DNA of 64,000 bases from NCED01 sp035493955 (GCA_035493955.1 DATJHI010000004.1:1-64000), one strand, 5' to 3'. Counted from the first letter of the stretch, positions 35,991-45,196 are shown. The notes: generated by a model from the letters alone, not told the origin. Numbers and translations are program-made.

Positions 35991-36554
35991 ATGCGCCAAA
36001 TCGAGACCCTGTTCCTGTCCGGCCCCGACCTGTGGTTCCCCGACGCGCCGGAATGGATGGCCCGTCGGCGCCAGGCCTGCGAGGCCGCCGGCTTCCGCGC
36101 TGTCTCCGGCCGCGACAATCCCCTGGTCGAAACCGAATCCTCCGAAGCCATGGCCCGGGAAATCTACGCCGCGGTGCTGGAGCGCCTGCGCGGGGCCGAC
36201 GCGGTGATCGCCAACCTCACCCCCTGGCGCGGCCCCGGCGCCGACAGTAGCGTGGCGTTCGAGGCCGGCTTCGCCGCCGCCCTGGGCAAGCCGGTGTTCG
36301 CCTACATCAACGTCGGCAGCGAGGACGAGGCCGAATACCGCGCCCGGGTGGAGCGCGCCCTGGGCGGGACGCCGGGGGAGGACGGCCGCTGGCGGGACGA
36401 CGAAGGCTGCGAGATCGAGGACTTCGCCCTGCCCGAGACCTTGATGTTGTGGGCGGAGGCGCGGCGGTTCTTCGTCATCGTCACCCCCGACCTCTATGGC
36501 GACCTCACCGGCCTGGAGCTCTGTTTGGACGCGGTGCGGATCTACGCGGACTAG
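35991..36554 (+). CDS. Nucleoside 2-deoxyribosyltransferase-like protein
   Basis: 187 residues. The N-terminal FLSGPDLWFPDAPEW, the VIANLTPWRGPGADSSVAFE segment (D and E of the active site) and AALGKPVFAYIN match the nucleoside 2-deoxyribosyltransferase/DUF4406 group. These enzymes exchange or hydrolyse the base of deoxynucleosides in salvage. It stands 45 bp after the kinase gene and 6 bp from the convergent methyltransferase gene. The actual base specificity cannot be predicted. Confidence 0.83.
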   Translation: MRQIETLFLSGPDLWFPDAPEWMARRRQACEAAGFRAVSGRDNPLVETESSEAMAREIYAAVLERLRGADAVIANLTPWRGPGADSSVAFEAGFAAALGKPVFAYINVGSEDEAEYRARVERALGGTPGEDGRWRDDEGCEIEDFALPETLMLWAEARRFFVIVTPDLYGDLTGLELCLDAVRIYAD

Positions 36555-36560
36555 GGCGGC

Positions 36561-37334
36561 CTAATCCCAGCCGAGGGCGGCTTCGCCCCGCAGGATCGCC
36601 TCCGCCTCGGGCGTGTGTTTGGCCGCGCTCCGACGGTTGTGCAGCACCAGGGGCGGCAGTAGGGCCAGGGGCGCCCGGCCGCCGCGAACCGCCCGCACCA
36701 GCACCCGCTTGGCGGGGGTGTCGGCAAACGGCTGCACCGGCCTGATCCTGAGCGATCCGCCCCCGCCGCCGCTGAGCAGGCCGAGGATGTCGCCCAGTCG
36801 GTCGGCCCTGTGGACCAAGGTGATCCGCCCGCCGTCCCGCACCGAGGCCAGCAGGAACCGGGTCCACGCCTCCAGCCCGTCGTCGGCCATGTAGGCCCCG
36901 GCCCGCGCCGGATGGGGCGCACGAAGGCTGGCCGGATCGTCGAAGAACGGGGGATTGGCCATGGCCGCGTCGAAGCGCGCGAGGCCCAGGACGGCGAACC
37001 CCGCCGCCACGTCGCCCCCCAGGGCGTCGACCCGCCCGGTCATGTCGTTGAGGGCGATATTCTCCATCGCCAGGCCCAGGGCGGACGGGTCGCGCTCCAG
37101 CCCGACGAAGCGTGCGCCCGTCCAGCGCGCGGCCCCCTGGAGCAGGGCCGCCCCCGCGCCGCAGCCGGCCTCGATCACCCGCTCGCCGGGGCCCGCCTCT
37201 CCAGCGGCGGCCAGCAAGGCCGCGTCCGCGCCCGCCCGATAGCCGGGTCGGGGCTGGCGCAGGCGCACCCGTCCCGCCATCAGCCGGTCCTCGGTGACGG
37301 AAAAGGCGGGTTCGGATGCGGAAGTCTCTTGCAT
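36561..37334 (-). CDS. N6-adenine-type methyltransferase (TrmN6-like)
   Basis: 257 residues from the ATG at 37334. SAM-binding motif I is VIEAGCGAGAALLQG, followed by the acidic FVGLERD and the catalytic NPPF (in AMANPPFFDDP) characteristic of N6-adenine methyltransferases acting on tRNA (tRNA1-Val A37) or related RNA. The N-terminal VRLRQPRPGYRAGADAALLA is typical of the TrmN6/YfiC group. Specific target is inferred by family. It is divergent from the prenyl synthetase across 122 bp. Confidence 0.82.
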   Translation of the reverse strand: MQETSASEPAFSVTEDRLMAGRVRLRQPRPGYRAGADAALLAAAGEAGPGERVIEAGCGAGAALLQGAARWTGARFVGLERDPSALGLAMENIALNDMTGRVDALGGDVAAGFAVLGLARFDAAMANPPFFDDPASLRAPHPARAGAYMADDGLEAWTRFLLASVRDGGRITLVHRADRLGDILGLLSGGGGGSLRIRPVQPFADTPAKRVLVRAVRGGRAPLALLPPLVLHNRRSAAKHTPEAEAILRGEAALGWD

Positions 37335-37456
37335 TATGGGCTCAGGCCGTTGTCTTGACCGGCAAAGTTGCTGGAACCATTGTGCGCCCGGCTGGTGGGG
37401 CGGCCCAGGCTTAAGGGCTGTACACCCCGCTCGTCCATCGCCCAGACAGGAGGAAG

Positions 37457-38470
37457 TTGTTGGAGGCAGTGCAGCCAAGCACCCCTCGGCCCGCCGGCTC
37501 GGCGGATCGGCTGGCGCGTCTGGCGGCGGCGGACATGGCCGCGGTCGACGCCCTGGTGCGCGCACGCATGGACAGCCCCGTCGCCCTGATCCCGGCCCTG
37601 GCCGAGCATCTGATCGGCGCCGGCGGCAAGCGCGTCCGTCCCCTGATCACCGTGGCGGCTGCCCGGCTCGTGGGCGGCGGCGGGCAGGGGGCGTTGAGGC
37701 TCGCTGCCGCGGTCGAGTTCATCCATACCGCCACCCTTCTGCACGACGACGTGGTGGACGGCTCCTCGCTGCGGAGAGGCAAGGTGGCGGCGCACCTGAT
37801 CTGGGGCGGCGCCTCCAGCGTGCTCGTCGGCGACTTCCTGTTCGCGGGCGCCTTCGAACTGATGGTCGAGGCGGGCTCGATGCAGGCCCTCAATGTCCTG
37901 GCCCACGCGTCGCGAGTGATCGCGGAAGGCGAGGTGCTGCAGCTCACCTCGTCCCACGACCTCAATCTGTCGCAGGACGTCTATCTGCGCATCATCGAGA
38001 GCAAGACCGCCGAGCTGTTCGCCGCCGCCGGGGAAGCCGGGGCCCTGGTCGCCGGCGCCGGGCCGGAGGAGGCTGCAGCCCTTCGCGCCTACGGCATGAA
38101 CCTGGGACTGGCCTTCCAGCTCACCGACGACGCCCTGGACTATGGCGGGGCGTCGGACGTGCTGGGCAAGAACGCGGGCGATGATTTCCGCGAGGGCAAG
38201 GCCACCCTGCCGCTGCTGTTCGCCATCGCGCGCTCCGGGCCGCAGGAGACCGGGTTCTGGGATCGGGTGATCGGCCGGCGCGAGCAGACCGAGGCCGACT
38301 TCCGCCGCGCCCGGGAACTGATCGTGGGCACCGGCGCCCTGCAGGCCACCCTGGACCTGGCCTACGACTATGCCGACGCCGCCAAGGCGGCCCTGGCGCG
38401 CTTCCCGGTCAGCGACTGGCGCGGGGCGCTTGAGGACCTCGCCGACTTCACCGTCAGCCGGAAGGCCTAA
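37457..38470 (+). CDS. Polyprenyl (trans-isoprenyl) diphosphate synthase
   Basis: 337 residues from TTG (two adjacent TTG codons, with a strong AGGAGG ribosome site). The first Asp-rich motif reads LLHDDVVDGSSLRRG and the second LTDDALDYGG, with GGKRVRPLI near the N-terminus. Chain-length residues suggest a long-chain enzyme supplying the octa- to decaprenyl tail of ubiquinone. In this group the gene is usually called ispB or by product length; the exact length cannot be read here. The stop overlaps the convergent glycosyltransferase gene by 4 bp. Confidence 0.9.
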   Translation: MLEAVQPSTPRPAGSADRLARLAAADMAAVDALVRARMDSPVALIPALAEHLIGAGGKRVRPLITVAAARLVGGGGQGALRLAAAVEFIHTATLLHDDVVDGSSLRRGKVAAHLIWGGASSVLVGDFLFAGAFELMVEAGSMQALNVLAHASRVIAEGEVLQLTSSHDLNLSQDVYLRIIESKTAELFAAAGEAGALVAGAGPEEAAALRAYGMNLGLAFQLTDDALDYGGASDVLGKNAGDDFREGKATLPLLFAIARSGPQETGFWDRVIGRREQTEADFRRARELIVGTGALQATLDLAYDYADAAKAALARFPVSDWRGALEDLADFTVSRKA

Positions 38471-39501
38471 GCCGGCTGGGGAAGTTCCAGCTGTCGCCGC
38501 ATCCGTCGCCACGCCATAGCGGCGACGGCGACGCCCAGGGCGAACAGGGGCGGCCGCACCCCCTCCGGCGCCGCCTCGCAGGCCAGGCCGTAGGCGGCAT
38601 AGGCCGCGACGATGGCCCATACCCGCAAGGAAAGGGCGGCGTGGGGCTTGCCGGTGCTTCGCAACCACAGTTGGTAGAGGTGGTCGCGGTGCGCCTCGAA
38701 CAGGCTCTGTCCCCGTCGGGCCCGCACCAGGAGGGTCAACAGCACGTCGGTGAGAAACGGGGTCAGCGCCGTGGGGACGAGGTAGAGCGACAGGCGGCCG
38801 GACGCCGCCACCGCCAGGCTCGCGGCCAGGAACCCTGAGAACAAAGAGCCCGCGTCGCCCTGGAACAGGCGCTTGGACGGAATGTTCCAAGGCAGGAAAC
38901 CGGCAATGGCTGCGGCGCCGACCAGGGCCGCGCCGGCCACGGCCGGCTCGCCTTCGACCAAGCCGGCGATGGCGATCGCCGCCAGCACGATGACGAGGCT
39001 GCCCGAGGCCAGGCCGTCGACGCCGTCCATGAAGTTGACGGCGTTGGTCGCCACCACCAGCCACAGGGTGGTGCCGAGGACGCCGATCACCGGCCCGAGG
39101 GGCAGGCTGACGCCGCCGCCGAGCGGCAAGGCTTCGATCCGGGCGATCATCGCCGCGAAGACAAGCCCCACCGCGGCCTGGGCGAGCAGCTTGCCCTTGG
39201 CGCCGACGTCAACGAGGTCGTCGAAGGTCCCCAAAAGCCCCAGGGCCCCGGCGAATCCCAGCGCCAGCGCGGCCATCCCCAGCCCGGGGATCGGGCTGCC
39301 GGCCAAGCGGGCGAAGACCAAAAGGCCCATGGCCGAGCCCGCCATGATGGCGAGGCCGGCGCTGGTGACGGTGGGGCGGGTATGGGAACTGCGGGCGCCG
39401 GGCGCGTCCAGCGGCCCGGCCCAGCCCACCAGGGCGCAGAACGCCGAGGCCAGGGCCAGGCTGGTTCCGGCTCCGGCGACGACGGCCCAGCCCAGGCTCA
39501 C
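38467..39501 (-). CDS. WecA/MraY-family glycosyl-1-phosphate transferase
   Basis: 344 residues from GTG (39501), 4 bp after the aminotransferase stop. About ten transmembrane helices. Diagnostic acidic motifs: LLGTFDDLVDVGAK (D-D), NAVNFMDGVDGLASG, FLPWNIPSKRLFQGDAGS and a HRDHLYQ loop. Such enzymes transfer a sugar phosphate from UDP-sugar to undecaprenyl phosphate at the start of O-antigen, capsule or teichoic-acid-type polymer synthesis. It is distinct from the true mraY in the dcw cluster. No other polysaccharide genes are adjacent, so the polymer is unknown. Confidence 0.85.
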   Translation of the reverse strand: MSLGWAVVAGAGTSLALASAFCALVGWAGPLDAPGARSSHTRPTVTSAGLAIMAGSAMGLLVFARLAGSPIPGLGMAALALGFAGALGLLGTFDDLVDVGAKGKLLAQAAVGLVFAAMIARIEALPLGGGVSLPLGPVIGVLGTTLWLVVATNAVNFMDGVDGLASGSLVIVLAAIAIAGLVEGEPAVAGAALVGAAAIAGFLPWNIPSKRLFQGDAGSLFSGFLAASLAVAASGRLSLYLVPTALTPFLTDVLLTLLVRARRGQSLFEAHRDHLYQLWLRSTGKPHAALSLRVWAIVAAYAAYGLACEAAPEGVRPPLFALGVAVAAMAWRRMRRQLELPQPA

Positions 39502-39505
39502 CCGC

Positions 39506-40708
39506 TCAGGCCAGGCTGGCGCAGAAGCGCTGGATGCGCGAGCAGGCGTCCTCCAGGACCTCGGGGGCCGTGGCGTAGGAGATGCGGAAGAACGGCGCCA
39601 GGCCGAACGCCGTCCCATGCACCACCGCGACGCCCTCGGCGCCCAGGAGCTCGACCGCGAAGTCCTCGTCGGTCTCGATCACCTTGCCGGCGGGGGTCTT
39701 CTTGCCGATCAGGCCGCGGCACGACGGATAGACGTAGAAGGCGCCTTCGGGCGTCGGACACTCGATGCCCTTGGCCTGGTTGAGCATGGAGACCACTAGG
39801 TCGCGTCGCTCCTCGAAGGCCTTGGCGCGAACGGGCAGGAAGTCCTGGGTCCCGTTCAGGGCCTCGACCGAGGCCCACTGCGAGATCGACGACGGGTTGG
39901 AGGTGGTCTGGCTGGCCACCTTGCCCATCAGCTTGATCAGGGCCTCGGGCCCCGCGGCGTAGCCGATCCGCCAGCCGGTCATGGCGTAGGCCTTTGACAC
40001 CCCGTTCATGGTCAAGGTGCGGTCGTAGAGCTCCGGCGCGACCTGGGCGATGGTGTGGAACTTGAAGTCGCCGAACACCAGGTGTTCGTAGATGTCGTCG
40101 GACAGGATCCACACCTGGGGATGGCGCTTCAGCACCGCCGCCAGGGCCAGCAGCTCATCCTTGGTGTAGGCCGCGCCCGTGGGGTTCGAAGGTGAGTTCA
40201 GGATCAGCCATTTGGTCCTGGGCGTGATCGCGGCCTCCAGCGCCTCGGGACGCATCTTGAAGCCGTCCTCGATGCTGGTCTCAACCGCCACCGGCTCGCC
40301 GCCGGCCAGCAGGGTCATGTCCGGATAGGACACCCAATAGGGGGCGGGGATGATCACCTCGTCCCCTGCCGACAGGGTGGCCACCAGCGCGTTGTAGATC
40401 ACCGGCTTGCCGCCGGTGGAGACGTGGACTTGGCTGGGCTTGTAGGCGAGCCCGTTTTCCCGCGCGAACTTGGCGCAGATCGCCTCCTTCAGCTCGGGCA
40501 TGCCGTCCGGGTCGGTATACTTTGTCTTCCCGTCGCGGATGGCGCGGATCGCCGCCTCCTTGATGTTGTCGGGCGTATCGAAATCGGGCTCCCCCGCGGC
40601 CAGGCCAATGACGTCGCGGCCTTCCCGCGACAGGGCGCGGGCCTTGGCGCTGATCGCCAGGGTGGCGGACGGCTTTACACGCTGAAGAGCGGCGGATTCG
40701 AAAGACAT
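39506..40708 (-). CDS. Aspartate aminotransferase (class I, fold type I)
   Basis: 400 residues. PLP lysine K239 in NGVSKAYAMTGWRIGY; also APYWVSYPDMTLLAGG, NSPSNPTGAAYTKDE and SDDIYEHLVF. This is the Ib subgroup common in alphaproteobacteria, which transaminates aspartate/oxaloacetate and in some species prephenate. It precedes the glycosyltransferase gene by 4 bp, so the two are cotranscribed without an obvious functional link. The start at 40708 (MSFESAALQRVKPSATLAI) is standard for the group. Confidence 0.94.
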   Translation of the reverse strand: MSFESAALQRVKPSATLAISAKARALSREGRDVIGLAAGEPDFDTPDNIKEAAIRAIRDGKTKYTDPDGMPELKEAICAKFARENGLAYKPSQVHVSTGGKPVIYNALVATLSAGDEVIIPAPYWVSYPDMTLLAGGEPVAVETSIEDGFKMRPEALEAAITPRTKWLILNSPSNPTGAAYTKDELLALAAVLKRHPQVWILSDDIYEHLVFGDFKFHTIAQVAPELYDRTLTMNGVSKAYAMTGWRIGYAAGPEALIKLMGKVASQTTSNPSSISQWASVEALNGTQDFLPVRAKAFEERRDLVVSMLNQAKGIECPTPEGAFYVYPSCRGLIGKKTPAGKVIETDEDFAVELLGAEGVAVVHGTAFGLAPFFRISYATAPEVLEDACSRIQRFCASLA

Positions 40709-40826
40709 GACGGGATTGGCCTCGAGGGTCTCGATTAAGGGCGCGCGAACCTAGACTATTTTCCACCGAAGAGGAGGGCGGTCGGGCGCAGAAAATGGCG
40801 TGACGTCAGCATAACCGGAAGACGGC

Positions 40827-41459
40827 CTATTTCGGTCCGCGCAGCCCTTGGGCTTCGGCGAGGGCCGGTTTGTCCGCCGGGGCGCGCTCTGTCGCCGCCG
40901 GGCCTGGGCCGGGCGGCGCGTTCGGGTCGGGACGAAGGGCCTCGGCGAACAGGGTGGAGCGTTCTTCCAATTGCTTGGCGACGATCTCGCAGCGCGGGGG
41001 CAACTCCCACATCAGATAGGACCACATCTGGGTGCGCGGCTCGGCGGCGCGGGCGGCGGACCAAATACGATAGCCGGCGGCGTCGGCCTCGGCCCCGCGG
41101 TTGTGGATGTTGCTCGGACTGGCCTTTTCGGCCGCCTTTAGGGCGCGGGCGTAGAGGGCCAGGTATTCCTCGCCCGCCGCCATCAGCTTGCTGTCGTCGC
41201 TGCCGGGAGACACCTTCTGCAGTTCGGGCCTGACCCGATCGTGCAACTCCATGTGGCCGGTCAGGGCGCCATGGCACCAGGCGACGAACCCATAGTCGTC
41301 CGTCGGCGCGCTGGCCGGGATGTCGGCGTCCCGAACAGGCCCCAGGGGGGCCGAAGGCGCCGGGGAAGCGGCGGGCGCGGCCGGACGCAATTCAGGCGAG
41401 GTGGCGATCGGCCCGTCGGCTGCGGCGAGCGCAAAAGCGAAAAGGGACGCAATCACCAT
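40827..41459 (-). CDS. Hypothetical secreted protein
   Basis: 210 residues. A short N-terminal hydrophobic stretch (MVIASLFAFALAAADG) looks like a signal peptide, followed by a Pro/Ala-rich linker (residues 25-45) and a helical domain with cysteines in VAWCHGALTGHMELH and LPPRCEIVAKQ. The C-terminus is again Pro/Ala-rich. No family is recognised. Related-looking proteins occur in Caulobacterales next to aminotransferase genes. Upstream on the plus strand, 219 bp hold no gene. Confidence 0.65.
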   Translation of the reverse strand: MVIASLFAFALAAADGPIATSPELRPAAPAASPAPSAPLGPVRDADIPASAPTDDYGFVAWCHGALTGHMELHDRVRPELQKVSPGSDDSKLMAAGEEYLALYARALKAAEKASPSNIHNRGAEADAAGYRIWSAARAAEPRTQMWSYLMWELPPRCEIVAKQLEERSTLFAEALRPDPNAPPGPGPAATERAPADKPALAEAQGLRGPK

Positions 41460-41678
41460 CGAAAGGCCGTTCCTCGGAGGTTGGGGCCCCTGGGGTCCGG
41501 CGGGTCGGCCTGACCGTCAAAAAGCCCTGTCTTCAAAAGTTTAGAAGGCGCTTGGCCGCCGGTTCTACCCTTTCCGCCGGCGGAAGGAAATCGCGCCCCC
41601 GCGTCTTAGATTTGTCGCAGTGTTTGTGGCGAATTGGGTTGCCTCGCCCCTGGAGGGGGCTTTATTATCATTGATCTT

Positions 41679-42362
41679 ATGAATGCGCTTCGCACCCTTT
41701 CCGGCCTGGCCTTCTGGCGGGCGCCCGCACGCGATTGCGGCTGCCCCGACAATCCTGGAGGCGACCCTTCCCTGTCGGCGGCGGTCACCGCGCTGGGCGC
41801 CAAGCTGGCCCGCGCCGACGGCCGGACCGATCCGGCCGAGTTCGACAGCTTCGTCGAGGCTTTCCCCCCCGGCCAGCGCTCGGAGCGCGATATCCGCCGG
41901 CTCTATGCCTTGGCCGGAGAGACGATCCACGGCTACGAGGCCTACGCCCGCCGTATCGGCAAGCGCTACGGCGACTGCCCCCGGTTGCTCGAGAAGCTGA
42001 TCGACGGCCTGTTCCATGTCGCCGAGGCCGACGGCGCCGTCACCGACGACGAACTGGCCTATCTCGAACGGGTGGCCGAACTCGTGGGTCTGTCGCCGCT
42101 CAGTTTCCGGCGGCTGCGGACCGACCACTTGGGCGCTCCGGCCGACGATCCTTACCGCCTGCTCGACGTGGCCCCGGACGTCTCGGACGAGGCGGTGCGC
42201 GCGGCCTGGCGGAGGGCCCTGGTCCAGCATCACCCGGACAAGGCGGTGGGCCGCGGCCTGCCCCAGGATCTGGTCGACCAGGCCAAGGCGCGCACCACTG
42301 CCATCAACGCCGCCTTCGAGGCGGTGATGCGGGAAAGACGCGCCTTCGCCAACGCAGCCTGA
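41679..42362 (+). CDS. TerB-DnaJ domain protein (DjlA-like co-chaperone)
   Basis: 227 residues from ATG 41679 (in-frame ATG at 41634 less likely). Residues about 30-150 are a TerB-like all-helical domain with acidic metal-site residues (ARADGRTDPAEFDSF, AEADGAVTDDELAYL). Residues 160-225 are a C-terminal J domain (DDPYRLLDVAPDVSDEAV, HPD motif in QHHPDKAVG) that would stimulate DnaK. Unlike E. coli DjlA there is no clear N-terminal membrane anchor. Its client is unknown. The amidase region begins about 110 bp downstream. Confidence 0.88.
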   Translation: MNALRTLSGLAFWRAPARDCGCPDNPGGDPSLSAAVTALGAKLARADGRTDPAEFDSFVEAFPPGQRSERDIRRLYALAGETIHGYEAYARRIGKRYGDCPRLLEKLIDGLFHVAEADGAVTDDELAYLERVAELVGLSPLSFRRLRTDHLGAPADDPYRLLDVAPDVSDEAVRAAWRRALVQHHPDKAVGRGLPQDLVDQAKARTTAINAAFEAVMRERRAFANAA

Positions 42363-42470
42363 TCGTCTTAACAACTGTCCATTGACTCCGGCCCGGCCCG
42401 CACAACATTGTTGGTCGGACGTTAGACGGCCGTGGACCGTTGAACCTGTCCGCGTCGGAAGGATCAGACC

Positions 42471-42788
42471 ATGGGTCAAGCCGCATCTGAGGGATGGATG
42501 AGCTTGCCGGCCGAGGCCGGCGAAGTTCGTATCGATCAGCGCGGCAATGGCGCGGCCCGAGGTCTGGGCCGAATCGTCGCCGGCCTTGGCGCCGCCGCCG
42601 CGGTGGCGCTGGCCGCGGTCCTGACGCTTATCTTCGCCGCCACCCTCGCGGTGGCGGTGGTCCTCAGCGCCGCCCTCATCTCCGTCTACGCCGTCACCCA
42701 TCGCCGCCGCCCCCGAGGCGTGCTGATCGAGGCGCGGCGGGTGGGTCACTCCTGGGTGGCCTACGGCTGGGATCAGCGCCCGCGCTGA
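42471..42788 (+). CDS. Small membrane protein
   Basis: 105 residues with one long or two adjacent transmembrane helices (about residues 33-75, Ala/Val/Leu-rich) followed by a basic segment (HRRRPRGVLIEARRVG) and a short cytoplasmic tail ending WVAYGWDQRPR. The N-terminus is hydrophilic. Homologous small proteins ahead of the amidase are common in Caulobacteraceae as far as I recall, but no function is known. It ends 6 bp before the amidase start, which suggests an operon. Confidence 0.7.
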   Translation: MGQAASEGWMSLPAEAGEVRIDQRGNGAARGLGRIVAGLGAAAAVALAAVLTLIFAATLAVAVVLSAALISVYAVTHRRRPRGVLIEARRVGHSWVAYGWDQRPR

Positions 42789-42794
42789 AGGCCC

Positions 42795-43520
42795 GTGCCG
42801 ATTGACATCATCGACGCAGCCTCGCCCAATTTCGACGAGCGGCTCAGTCCCCCCGACATGGTGGTGCTGCACTACACCGGCATGCAGACCGGCGAGGCCG
42901 CCCTGGCGCGCCTGCGCGATCCGGACGCCGAGGTCTCGGCCCACTATATGATCGAGGAGGACGGGCGGCTGTTCCGGCTGGTCCCGGAGGAGCGCCGGGC
43001 CTGGCACGCGGGCGTTTCCTTCTGGAAGGGCCGGACCAACCTGAACCAGGTCTCGATCGGCATCGAGCTGGTCAATCCGGGCCACGAGTTCGGCTACCGT
43101 CCCTTTCCGCCGGCCCAGATCGCCGTCCTGGCCGATCTGCTTGGCGACATCCGCGAGCGCTGGGACGTGCCGGACGAGCGCATCCTCGGCCATTCGGACA
43201 TAGCCCCCGACCGCAAGACCGATCCCGGCGAACTGTTCCCCTGGGCGGCGCTGGCCGCAGCCGGTCATGGTCTGTGGGTCGAACCGCCGGCCTCGCCGGG
43301 CGCGCCGCTCGGCGAAGGCGAGGAGGGGACGGGGGTGTTCGCCCTGCAGGCCGGCCTGACGCGCCTCGGCTACGACTGCGCGCCCTCGGGCCGGTTCGAC
43401 GCCCACACCACGTCCATCGTCACGGCCTTCCAGCGCCACTGGCGGCCGTCCAAGGTCGACGGCCTGGCCGACGGCGAGACCCGCGCGCGACTGGTGGGGC
43501 TGCTCAGGCTTCCAAACTAG
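42795..43520 (+). CDS. N-acetylmuramoyl-L-alanine amidase (AmpD/AmiD family) with peptidoglycan-binding domain
   Basis: 241 residues from GTG. The amidase_2 fold is clear: VVLHYTGMQTGE (zinc His), SAHYMIEEDGRLFRLVPEE, RAWHAG, and GHSDIAPDRKTDPGELFPW (zinc and catalytic residues). A C-terminal peptidoglycan-binding helix bundle (residues 175-238; GVFALQAGLTRLGYDCAPSG, VTAFQRHWRP) follows, as in E. coli AmiD. There is no signal peptide, so it may act on cytoplasmic anhydro-muropeptides like AmpD in recycling. It is the middle gene of a three-gene cluster. Confidence 0.92.
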   Translation: MPIDIIDAASPNFDERLSPPDMVVLHYTGMQTGEAALARLRDPDAEVSAHYMIEEDGRLFRLVPEERRAWHAGVSFWKGRTNLNQVSIGIELVNPGHEFGYRPFPPAQIAVLADLLGDIRERWDVPDERILGHSDIAPDRKTDPGELFPWAALAAAGHGLWVEPPASPGAPLGEGEEGTGVFALQAGLTRLGYDCAPSGRFDAHTTSIVTAFQRHWRPSKVDGLADGETRARLVGLLRLPN

Positions 43521-43533
43521 GCGGGGCGGATCG

Positions 43534-44070
43534 ATGCATCCCGACGCGCGGCTCTTGAGCTATCTGGTCATGGCGTTGGCGGCGGCCGGGGTGCTGGCCC
43601 TGCGCATGCGGCGGCTCAGCCGGGCCCGGCCGTTGCGGCTGGAGCGGCTGTGGATCGCGCCGGCGTTGCTGATCGTCGCCATGGCGCTCCTGCTGGTCCA
43701 GGCGCCGCCTCGGTCGTCGGACTGGCCGTGGCTGGCCCTGGCCCTGGCGATTGGCGGCGGGCTGGGCTGGGTGCGGGGCGGAACCATGGCCATCGCCGTC
43801 GACGAAAAGACCCACGCCCTCAACGTCCGCGCATCGCCGGTGGCGATCCTGTTCCTGGTCGGACTGGTGGTGATCCGGACCGGCCTGCGCGGCGCCCTGG
43901 TCGGCAACGGCTCCGTCCTGCACCTGAGCACGGCGCTGGTCACCGACGTCTTTCTGATGTTCGCCGTCGGCCTGTTGGGGATGCAGCGGCTCGAGATGGC
44001 GATCCGCGCCCGCCGGCTGCTGGCCGTCGCCCGAGCCGGATCGGATCAGGCTGTGCGTTCGGACCGCTAG
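43534..44070 (+). CDS. Membrane protein, CcdC/DUF1453-like
   Basis: 178 residues with four to five predicted transmembrane helices (about 8-24, 42-58, 67-80, 104-120, 128-148). The core segment, with GWVRGGTMAIAVDEKTHALNV, resembles CcdC/DUF1453 membrane proteins of unknown function. It begins 13 bp after the amidase gene in the same direction. The stop overlaps the convergent outer-membrane gene by 4 bp. Confidence 0.65.
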   Translation: MHPDARLLSYLVMALAAAGVLALRMRRLSRARPLRLERLWIAPALLIVAMALLLVQAPPRSSDWPWLALALAIGGGLGWVRGGTMAIAVDEKTHALNVRASPVAILFLVGLVVIRTGLRGALVGNGSVLHLSTALVTDVFLMFAVGLLGMQRLEMAIRARRLLAVARAGSDQAVRSDR

Positions 44071-45065
44071 TTCGACTGGAACTGATCGGTGATGTTGACC
44101 AGGGACGGACCGGAGTGGTCGCGTTCGACCAGCGTGCTGCCGTCGAAGTTCCAGCGCAGGCCCACGCGGAAGGTGTTGCTCTCCGCGCTCGATCCCGAGG
44201 CGTCGGCGTGGCTGTATCCCCCCTGGATCGAGAACGGCAGCACGCTGGGCTGGTATTCCCCGCCGAAGCCGATGGTGCGCACCGTCTCGCGCGCGCCGGG
44301 GACGCCGGCCCGCACCAGGCCTCCGTTGACGTTGAGCGAGAAGTTCTCGGTCACGAAGTAGCGGCCTTCCAGCCGCGCGGTCCACAGGTTCTGGTCCGCG
44401 CTTGAATCGACGTGGCCGTAGCCCACCGAGCCGTAGATCGTCGCCCCGCCCATATAGGCCTGGCCTTCGAGGCCGAGGCCGAACAGGTCGGCCCCGTCGG
44501 TGTGCGACCAGCCCGCCCAACCGCCGATCAGGCCGTAGGCGTTGCGCTGATAGGCGTGCAGCGTCGGAGACCACGAGGTGCCGCCCGCGTCCGAGCCGAG
44601 CGTATTGTAGTTGGCGACCTTGATGTCGCCCTGGATCCCAATCCCGCCCAACTGGCCAGACGCGGCGGCTTCGCCGGTCCAGGTCTCGGTCCGGGGGCTG
44701 GGGGTGCCGGGGTCGAGCCGGGACTTGCCGTATTCGACGCCGACATAGCCGCGCAGGCCCGGTCCGGATCCTGCGGGGCGCGGCGCATATTGGGGTTGGG
44801 CGTAGGCCGGCGGCGGGCCGCCGTACGGGGAGGTCGCATAGGGCGGGGGCGGCCCGCCGTATTGGGCTGTCGAATAGGGCGGGGGCGCGTATTGGGGGTC
44901 GGCGTAGCCGCGCAGGCCGGCCGGCTGGGCCGGGGCGCCGACACAGCAGACCTGGGGCGGCGGCGGAGGCGGCGGCTGGGCCACACAGCAGATCTGCTGG
45001 GCCTGGGCCGCGCCCGCGGCCAGGGCCGTCGACGTGGACAGGGCGAAGAAGAAGGCCCGATTCAT
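44067..45065 (-). CDS. Outer-membrane beta-barrel protein with Pro-rich N-terminal linker
   Basis: 332 residues. A signal peptide ends at AAGAAQAQQ. The linker (residues 24-100) is rich in Pro, Tyr and Gly and contains two Cys-Cys-Val motifs (ICCVAQPPPPP, VCCVGAP) and repeats such as YGGPPPPYATSPYGGPPPAY. The C-terminal 220 residues alternate polar and hydrophobic positions like a porin barrel (LRGYVGVEYGKSRLD, YGLIGGWAGWSH, FRVGLRWNFDG). It is probably a small outer-membrane channel or structural protein. Substrate and partner are unknown. Confidence 0.78.
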   Translation of the reverse strand: MNRAFFFALSTSTALAAGAAQAQQICCVAQPPPPPPPQVCCVGAPAQPAGLRGYADPQYAPPPYSTAQYGGPPPPYATSPYGGPPPAYAQPQYAPRPAGSGPGLRGYVGVEYGKSRLDPGTPSPRTETWTGEAAASGQLGGIGIQGDIKVANYNTLGSDAGGTSWSPTLHAYQRNAYGLIGGWAGWSHTDGADLFGLGLEGQAYMGGATIYGSVGYGHVDSSADQNLWTARLEGRYFVTENFSLNVNGGLVRAGVPGARETVRTIGFGGEYQPSVLPFSIQGGYSHADASGSSAESNTFRVGLRWNFDGSTLVERDHSGPSLVNITDQFQSN

Positions 45066-45161
45066 GGTTCCCCCGCGGCTGGCGCTTCCTCCCAGAAGGC
45101 CTCAGTCATGCTTTCCGGGTAGTTAATCATGACGTCGCGGCGGCGGGTCTCGGCGTGCGGC

Positions 45162-45190
45162 TTGACCCTTTGGGCCGCCGAGCCCACTTT
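45162..45190 (+). promoter_or_regulatory. Putative promoter of rnpB
   Basis: TTGACC (45162-45167), 17 bp, then CACTTT (45185-45190), 7 bp before the expected RNA 5' end at about 45197. The -35 hexamer is close to consensus and the -10 hexamer is weak. The call rests mainly on spacing relative to the RNA. Confidence 0.4.
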
Positions 45191-45196
45191 GGCGAC

